Shown here: in pieces, positions 6,625 to 7,484 of the stretch | How the letters are laid out: every line of letters begins with the position of its first letter | Position numbering within the stretch: position 1 is the first letter of the stretch | The notes under the pieces: generated by a model | Databases searched by the model: none | What the model was told of the DNA's origin: nothing | Seen by the model: only the letters and a program-made list of their open reading frames with translations | Origin: DASRTE01 sp035316885 | GTDB taxonomy: Bacteria; Actinomycetota; Actinomycetes; Jiangellales; Jiangellaceae | Direction of reading: 5' to 3' | Assembly (NCBI GenBank): GCA_035316885.1 | Contig: DATHII010000089.1 | Location: forward strand, 1 to 7,484 | Length of the DNA: 7,484 bases | Made by a program: the position numbers and the translations under genes

Positions 6625-6893
6625 TCAGATCGCGACGTCGGCGAAGTTCCACTTGATCACGTCGGTCAGCTCGGCCCCGGCGGCCCCCAGCGCCGTCTCG
6701 AGGTTCACCAGAACCTGTTCTGCCTGGCGTCCCAGGTCGCCCTTGCCGACGATCTCGCCGGTCGCTGTCACTGCGCTCTGGCGCCTACGTAGACCGTCTT
6801 CGCCGGACCGCTCACGGCGACGACCTGGGTGAATGCCGGATTCTGCGGGAGGCCGGCGGGGTTGATGTGCTCGACGCGGGTGTGCACGGTCAT
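6625..6893 (-). pseudogene. Broken RidA/YjgF-family gene, frameshifted and truncated
   Basis: RidA-type proteins are small trimeric enzymes that hydrolyse reactive enamines/imines from amino acid metabolism. The minus strand has an ATG at 6893-6891 with GAGGAG 8 bases before it, and the first 37 codons read as a clean RidA N-terminus (HINPAGLPQNPAF ... VYVG). At about 6782 the frame shifts: the conserved GGQ reads as GGC GCC AG instead of GGC GGC CAG, so one G is missing. The original frame then stops after four codons. In the shifted frame the family pattern resumes (SAVTATGEIVGKGD, then QVLVNLETAL, DVIKWN) until TGA at 6627-6625. After KWN (about 6646) the sequence diverges and stops. About 40 residues are missing against the usual 130, including the C-terminal part that carries the conserved arginine of active RidA. 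The end is 3 bases from the hipA stop. A sequencing error could explain the shift but not the missing end. Confidence 0.85.
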
Positions 6894-7314
6894 GCTGGGC
6901 TCTCCTCGTGCTCACGGTGGCGGAAGACATGGACCTTGGCTCGATGGCCGCAGCGCTGCGTCGAACACCGGCGGCGGCTGCCGGGCCGGGACGTGTCGAC
7001 GAAGATCAGCGGGCAGTCCAGTCCGGCGCACCGCCGGATCCGATCGGCCGAGGCGCTGCCGAGAACGTCGACGGCGTCGCGGGCAAGAACGGACTACACG
7101 GCCTCGCCGAGGACCGGGAGCCTCCAGGAGCTGCGAGCGGCCGCATCGATCTGACGCGACAGCGGCGGGACGCCGGCGCGCCGTTGACCTCCGTTACGGC
7201 GTGGCCGGGCAACTGGTGGCCGTCGGCGACACACTGCCAGATCGCGTCCCGTAGCCAACGAGCCGCGGTTACGCACGGGTTCAATGTCTGCGCGATTCCG
7301 CCGGAATTTGGCAC
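6890..7314 (-). pseudogene. Broken CGNR zinc-finger (ABATE-type) regulator gene
   Basis: CGNR proteins are putative transcription regulators with an N-terminal ABATE domain and a C-terminal treble-clef zinc finger. Reading the minus strand, 7093-6893 encodes 67 codons with ARDAVDVLG, RIRRCAGLDCPLIFVDTS and RRRCSTQRCGHR. The four cysteines (codons at 7030, 7015, 6967 and 6952 downward) are kept, but the naming motif CGNR is CGHR. A TAG at 7096-7094 interrupts this frame. Upstream of it, PPLSRQIDAAARSSW continues in the same frame. Further up, ARWLRDAIWQCVADG and EVN are in another frame, joined by restoring one G near 7170-7180. Together they match the ABATE pattern. The N-terminal 40-50 residues cannot be recognised. 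The true start is unknown; 7314 is an ATG in the upstream frame. The TGA at 6892-6890 overlaps the ridA ATG (ATGA), so the two formed one operon. Confidence 0.78.
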
Positions 7315-7341
7315 GATCGTCGCATCCGCCCTTGTCGTCGA

Positions 7342-7379
7342 CCGGCGGCACCTCCACGCTGGAGGAAGGCGACCACCGG
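7342..7379. repeat. Hairpin upstream of sthA
   Basis: CCTCCA (7351-7356) and TGGAGG (7360-7365) form a perfect 6-bp stem around CGC. Outside it, CCGGCGG (7342-7348) and CCACCGG (7373-7379) pair at six of seven positions. It lies 13-50 bases before the sthA GTG. The right inner arm contains GGAGG, a Shine-Dalgarno-like sequence, locked in the stem. It may shape the sthA leader; it lacks the U-run of a terminator. Confidence 0.4.
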
Positions 7380-7386
7380 AAGGGGG
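7380..7386 (+). promoter_or_regulatory. Ribosome binding site for sthA
   Basis: AAGGGGG ends five bases before the GTG at 7392 and is the best purine-rich site near that start. Upstream the same frame stays open for some distance with a TTG at 7332, but that start has no better site and would add residues not seen in the family. Confidence 0.5.
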
Positions 7387-7391
7387 CGGCC

Positions 7392-7484
7392 GTGGAGGGC
7401 AGCGCGTACGACTACGACCTGCTCGTCATCGGGTCTGGACCTGGAGGTCAGAAGGCGGCGATCGGTGCCGCCAAACTCGGCAAA
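7392..7484 (+). CDS. sthA: Soluble pyridine nucleotide transhydrogenase, 5' end only
   Basis: Only the first 31 codons lie in the window; the gene runs off the right edge. The product opens with a beta-alpha-beta dinucleotide-binding fold: Tyr-Asp-Leu-Leu-Val-Ile, then GSGPGG, followed by QKAAIGAAKLGK. This FAD-binding GxGxxG start, with the QKAAI and AKLGK pattern, resembles mycobacterial/actinobacterial SthA more closely than dihydrolipoamide dehydrogenase, its nearest alternative. SthA is a cytoplasmic FAD enzyme that transfers hydride between NADPH and NAD+ to balance the two pools. It is divergent from the broken CGNR-ridA operon, and its leader holds a hairpin. The GTG is chosen on the purine-rich site and on the length usual before the binding fold. 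The rest of the enzyme, including any redox-active cysteine region, is not visible, so the name is probable, not certain. Confidence 0.8.
   Translation, partial: MEGSAYDYDLLVIGSGPGGQKAAIGAAKLGK

Noticed and set aside
5114..7284. Shared 9-mer GGTTCAATG before hipB and in the CGNR remnant
   Set aside because: Two isolated copies with no common flank, no tRNA-like fold and no matching context; likely chance.
6908..7484. Plus-strand frame open from GTG 6908 to the window end
   Set aside because: About 190 codons without a stop, but with no recognisable motif. It runs antisense to CGNR pseudogene motifs and overlaps sthA in a different frame.

Overview
The window looks like chromosomal DNA from a high-GC Gram-positive actinobacterium. 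Base composition is strongly GC-biased throughout and GTG starts are common (proS, hipA, sthA). The gene families also fit: a DUF222/13E12-type HNH protein, a CapA-like lipoprotein with a Thr/Pro linker, a bacterial-type ProRS, a CGNR zinc-finger remnant, and an SthA start resembling mycobacterial/actinobacterial SthA. I cannot name a genus.

Layout, left to right. Bases 1-297 hold no convincing gene. They contain short repeats, an AT-richer patch, and a doubtful minus-strand 37-codon frame that looks like a signal peptide. At 298-1905 (+) is a full-length DUF222-HNH endonuclease-family gene. At 1956-3161 (+) is a CapA-family (poly-gamma-glutamate synthesis/metallophosphatase-like) lipoprotein. 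At 3273-5060 (+) is prolyl-tRNA synthetase, proS, whose GTG start is fixed by a strong Shine-Dalgarno. At 5183-6621 (+) is a two-gene hipBA toxin-antitoxin operon with a 4-base overlap. A 20-bp near-perfect palindrome covers its predicted -10 box, which suggests autorepression.

The right part is the least ordinary. On the minus strand (about 7314 down to 6625) lies a decayed two-gene operon: a CGNR zinc-finger (ABATE-type) regulator followed by a RidA/YjgF-family gene, joined by an ATGA stop/start overlap. Both are broken. The CGNR gene has an in-frame stop and a frameshift. The ridA gene has a one-base frameshift and lacks its C-terminal third, and it ends 3 bases from the end of hipA. The window ends inside the 5' end of sthA (7392-7484, +), a soluble pyridine nucleotide transhydrogenase.

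Functionally, proS is housekeeping and sthA is central redox metabolism. Between them sit a toxin-antitoxin module and pseudogenes, which suggests a rearranged accessory pocket. I see no CRISPR array, rRNA, tRNA or intact transposase. The points most worth a second look are the hipBA operator, the HipA lacking the canonical autophosphorylated serine, and the decayed CGNR-ridA operon.
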